From IMG/VR virus record IMGVR_UViG_3300021185_003007, positions 1 to 25,268 of that record: a stretch of DNA of 25,268 nt; one strand, written 5' to 3'. This document shows positions 25,001 to 25,268 of this stretch, in pieces. Every line of letters starts with the position of its first letter. The first letter of the stretch is position 1. The translations under genes were made by a program, and so were the position numbers. This stretch comes from a virus. Under the pieces are notes generated by a model that was not told the DNA's origin, did not search any database, and saw only the letters and a program-made list of their open reading frames with translations.

Positions 25001-25268
25001 AGTAGTACCAATTCCTAAAAAACCGGAAGGTATGTATACATCACCGGAATTTTTCATAGCTAACACTACTTCTGCTTCACTTTCATTGTAAAAGTAAATC
25101 TGAGATGTATCGTGTTCTATGGAATATGTATCTGTGCTTGAACGATCGTCTATAAATTGTAATTTTTTATCCCCAGCAGCACGGTGAACCGTAAGTGTAT
25201 TTCTAAATATTCCGGTACCGTCAACATCTAGTGTTTTGGTAGGACTAGTAGTACCTATACCAATATTT
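19046..25268 (-). CDS. Giant tail fiber with S74 self-cleaving chaperone domain (5' end cut by window)
   Basis: The frame stays open to the right edge of the window, giving at least 2073 codons; the true start is outside. It holds 16 copies of a 'N-V-G-I-G-T-T-x-P-x-x-K-L-x-V' unit spaced irregularly between beta-rich, Ser/Thr/Asn/Gly-rich segments, as in trimeric fibers built of repeated heads and beta-helices. The C-terminal ~110 residues are a Peptidase_S74 (endosialidase-type) intramolecular chaperone: YYSSDKNLKDN, 'SGYSFNWNDK', 'RDIGIVAQEVEEVLPEIV', 'KAVKYEKLVALLIEGIKEQQ' and a final coiled coil. The Ser-Lys dyad suggests self-cleavage before the second Ser of SSDK after trimer folding, releasing ~101 residues. 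The protein is the likely host-recognition fiber. No enzymatic depolymerase motif is visible. Confidence 0.85.
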   Translation of the reverse strand, partial: NIGIGTTSPTKTLDVDGTGIFRNTLTVHRAAGDKKLQFIDDRSSTDTYSIEHDTSQIYFYNESEAEVVLAMKNSGDVYIPSGFLGIGTTTPSAPLQVHGEVYSQIKMYSDHTYSENRNWRLMTNNFGSGNWGGFSIDQSSAQGGSTFTQRFGIAQNGNVGIGTDNPGQKLHIHNTATLTATYQKFTNGTATTGTTLGIDADGDFLINNGETKQIKLYTSDTQRLTILSGGNVGIGSTNPVNAKLVVSSGTSDGDNTVKIIHTRSDSNVPTRALQIDMDLSGTDNTDADRTHYGLHVDLDSTADGDISNEHRIYGVAADVRFSGFSDIVRGAWFHAESNNITENTAQIIGAYAEGVHDAGATDGGVTNMYGMYGLSSVQDQGTVGSSYGGFFNTNITSTRTVDTGVTKGVQGEVTIDANTANLSYGEMIAVMAVIDNNEGAVPDFGDQFLFKGDYQGTKGPDAWGLHVEGDKHYLGSRLFLGTTTADADSIMQVMGTDAERYVRFKTSNDESRFDFYIGGTGNASRLDMYTSDGTTKNVQIASGGTSYFNGGSVGIGTTSPDQKLHVEFANTDTSFSGGSAGAWGSEGIRIENTVNTAGTMAMLHFRNNDADIHIAGIRQATDDSDLGFFFEGAEKIRFTNNGMVGIGTTIPSAKLDVRGSLYLEKVLADNIFITLANKNTASDIGSQKSYLDFTFVDSNANHTPQVRIGAQVGPNSDADAISKEGSGAFVVYTSPIGSDELGASTGLAERFRVDHQGHVGIGVTNPATTLEVDGAISSHTQDSGVYSIGVLEITSGGTPTQIKITTSIPYSGASASTHAHSVNIKGFQYGSAQTANIQIGWHVYNDSFYNRTATSSGAWAPDITLAVENNKVVIHLSDPGYWPKMYVESLYNAFGGASHAEGWSWADAAISADANTPNESVNYKANFGNDFVMATDGDVGIGTGSPGRKLHVNSGTPNVTARFESTDGTAAIEFKDPSGTAEIGNSGNSLILMPAGVTRMLINDTGNVGIGTTAPVGRLQINGNGNSWTDGPSIRLWDYTNGKGWLVGNINNYTAGDFYIRTMPSISGSPGVANNEFIIKHATGNLGLGTSSPAGKLEISQQLSAASTIDYPVVITSRDDGNSLNQQGGEGVGIKFRIAGNDSGTPGNSLVGASIAAIREEAGDTDSSTGLGFFISQNNETLDEAVRIDHNGSVGIGVTPFAHSLGTSVNLDLLGNGGIWGYAGATYVNSNAYYNSGWKYKSTNPAAVLQVGGSSQNLSFRQAASGTAGDPITYTQPFTINSSGYVGISTTTPAGSLHVYSGTSERLLVGGDVSIKGATDLQIDGTSRRVSFNAGTGTVRTSTANSLYLATNSTTALTINSNQDATFAQDLTVNGEFTFNGGNVQGNVAYTVDMSNTSTFAENTYYPVTIPLQVGRETELRIEVPLNSGDDPSYATHSSGVSLYIKWSTIGNGWGTNYGHRTIYDWDERYTNVKLVGGITQMTNGSVEVVYLRGGMTYFFFANRAGLSITPRSSTYTNNSQSVSPTTSIVNNPLEQGIGDFAVQTLQAKNIGVGTVSPASPIHGFKVNSTSRTTTTDILSLGSSHASVGYNGFGTAIVDYRRTYQESNPHVINRIKFIERGDSGNDWGGAIQFQTKALSSGTTAPVTRMSIEYNGNVGIGTTSPSKKLTVYGGNDNGIWVDSAGSQYTSIAWGNNGTEKANIAYDNTNANFVLSAYGASGTVFSNNGSERMRINSAGNVGIGTSSPSAKLHIHTDDDDAYAVRIEGSTTNEDGIWTGIGIGGESNNTKSAILFEDAGLSYSRGKLHLCVNNAADQTNATTADAKLTVSNDGNIGIGTTSPATSAKLTVMGNQTFGLPGNGTNSSARFISIEGNADGSGEGSSRIFFTEHNSTTAAMDKYGMSLGYRGGATSIVGASGNTWTGLSQIGNGQWGMWGHDNSAAGNLVMYGDRAGTYVVVDGTLRSTGDVVAYYSSDKNLKDNLVKINDPLLKINKLSGYSFNWNDKQDTYEVGSRDIGIVAQEVEEVLPEIVQTRKNGHKAVKYEKLVALLIEGIKEQQETIDKLEDRIKKLESK
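19349..19354 (-). other. Predicted S74 autocleavage point in fiber
   Basis: The codons TCT TCG encode the Ser-Ser of YYSSDKNLK. In endosialidase-type chaperone domains cleavage occurs just before the Ser of an S-D/E-x-x-x-K motif; here that Ser codon is 19349-19351. The Lys four positions later (SDKNLK) would complete the dyad. Confidence 0.6.
19750..25268 (-). repeat. Sixteen GIGTT-P repeats in fiber gene
   Basis: Copies lie near 25240, 24993, 24769, 24549, 23586, 23315, 22971, 22430, 22220, 21990, 21662, 21384, 20587, 20278, 20031 and 19750. Each encodes a variant of N-V-G-I-G-T-T-S-P followed by a K-L-x-V strand. Spacing runs from about 200 to about 960 bases. Several copies (20278, 20031, 19750, 23586) use GC-rich codons such as GTC GGG ATT GGA ACG, unlike the A/T-rich codons of the rest, so the DNA similarity among these is higher than protein constraint needs. 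Confidence 0.85.

Noticed and set aside
19750-25268. Regular repeats considered as a CRISPR array
   Set aside because: Units are part of one long open frame, irregularly spaced and variable at DNA level; they encode fiber repeats.
1-25268. UGA reassigned to tryptophan
   Set aside because: Genes stay open under the standard code, Trp appears as TGG, and in-frame TGA would be expected often in such A/T-rich DNA if reassigned.

Overview
The window is part of the virion-structural region of a contractile-tailed (T4-type myovirus) phage. Every supported gene lies on the minus strand, so the genes are read from the right edge to the left. Family-level matches to a tail sheath, a gp19-type tail tube, a gp26-type protein, a tape measure, baseplate proteins and a fiber with an S74 chaperone domain establish the phage. 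The DNA is strongly A+T rich. None of the starts I examined has a Shine-Dalgarno sequence; they sit behind A/T-rich leaders instead. That is the habit of Bacteroidota and their phages, so a (perhaps marine) Bacteroidota host is my best inference, but nothing in the window proves it.

Layout in transcription order. (1) 25268-19046: a very long fiber gene whose 5' end lies outside the window. It carries 16 'GIGTT-P' repeats and a C-terminal self-cleaving S74 chaperone. (2) 19018-18473: an unrecognised 181-residue protein. (3) 18459-14163: a tightly packed run of five non-structural genes: a GT25-type glycosyltransferase, two GT-A-like proteins with DxD motifs, a radical SAM protein with an N-terminal SPASM/twitch-like segment, and a 2-oxoglutarate/Fe(II) oxygenase. 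(4) 14092-13357: two small conserved-looking proteins. (5) 13215-10933: sheath and tube, followed by a clear intrinsic terminator. (6) 10814-9851: a gp26-type protein, probably the tail assembly chaperone, with an out-of-frame C-terminal extension that lacks a start codon and is probably reached by +1 (or -2) frameshifting at a T7 run. (7) 9812-7497: the tape measure. (8) 7455-1603: a small protein, a tube-initiator-like baseplate protein, a LysM-like protein, a large hub fused to a DUF2272-like hydrolase, and a baseplate-associated protein. (9) 1554-229: a short divergent family-A DNA polymerase. (10) 207-1: the start of another gene.

A motif, TATTTATNNTA on the coding strand (core TATTTAT), occurs in eight gene-boundary gaps, nine copies in all: before the 119-residue gene, the 98-residue gene, sheath (twice), tube, gp26-type gene, tape measure, 81-residue gene and the first partial gene. 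It is absent from the short or overlapping junctions inside the modification island and the baseplate run. It probably marks phage late promoters.

How the genes work together: sheath, tube, tape measure, assembly chaperone and baseplate/hub proteins build the contractile tail. The hub carries a wall-degrading domain to open the envelope. The fiber provides host recognition. The modification genes are linked to the fiber gene with no promoter-like motif or terminator between them, which suggests that they decorate the virion (for example the fiber) or alter the host's surface glycans late in infection. No tRNA, CRISPR array, insertion sequence or attachment site was seen, and no gene-free stretch exceeds 300 bases.
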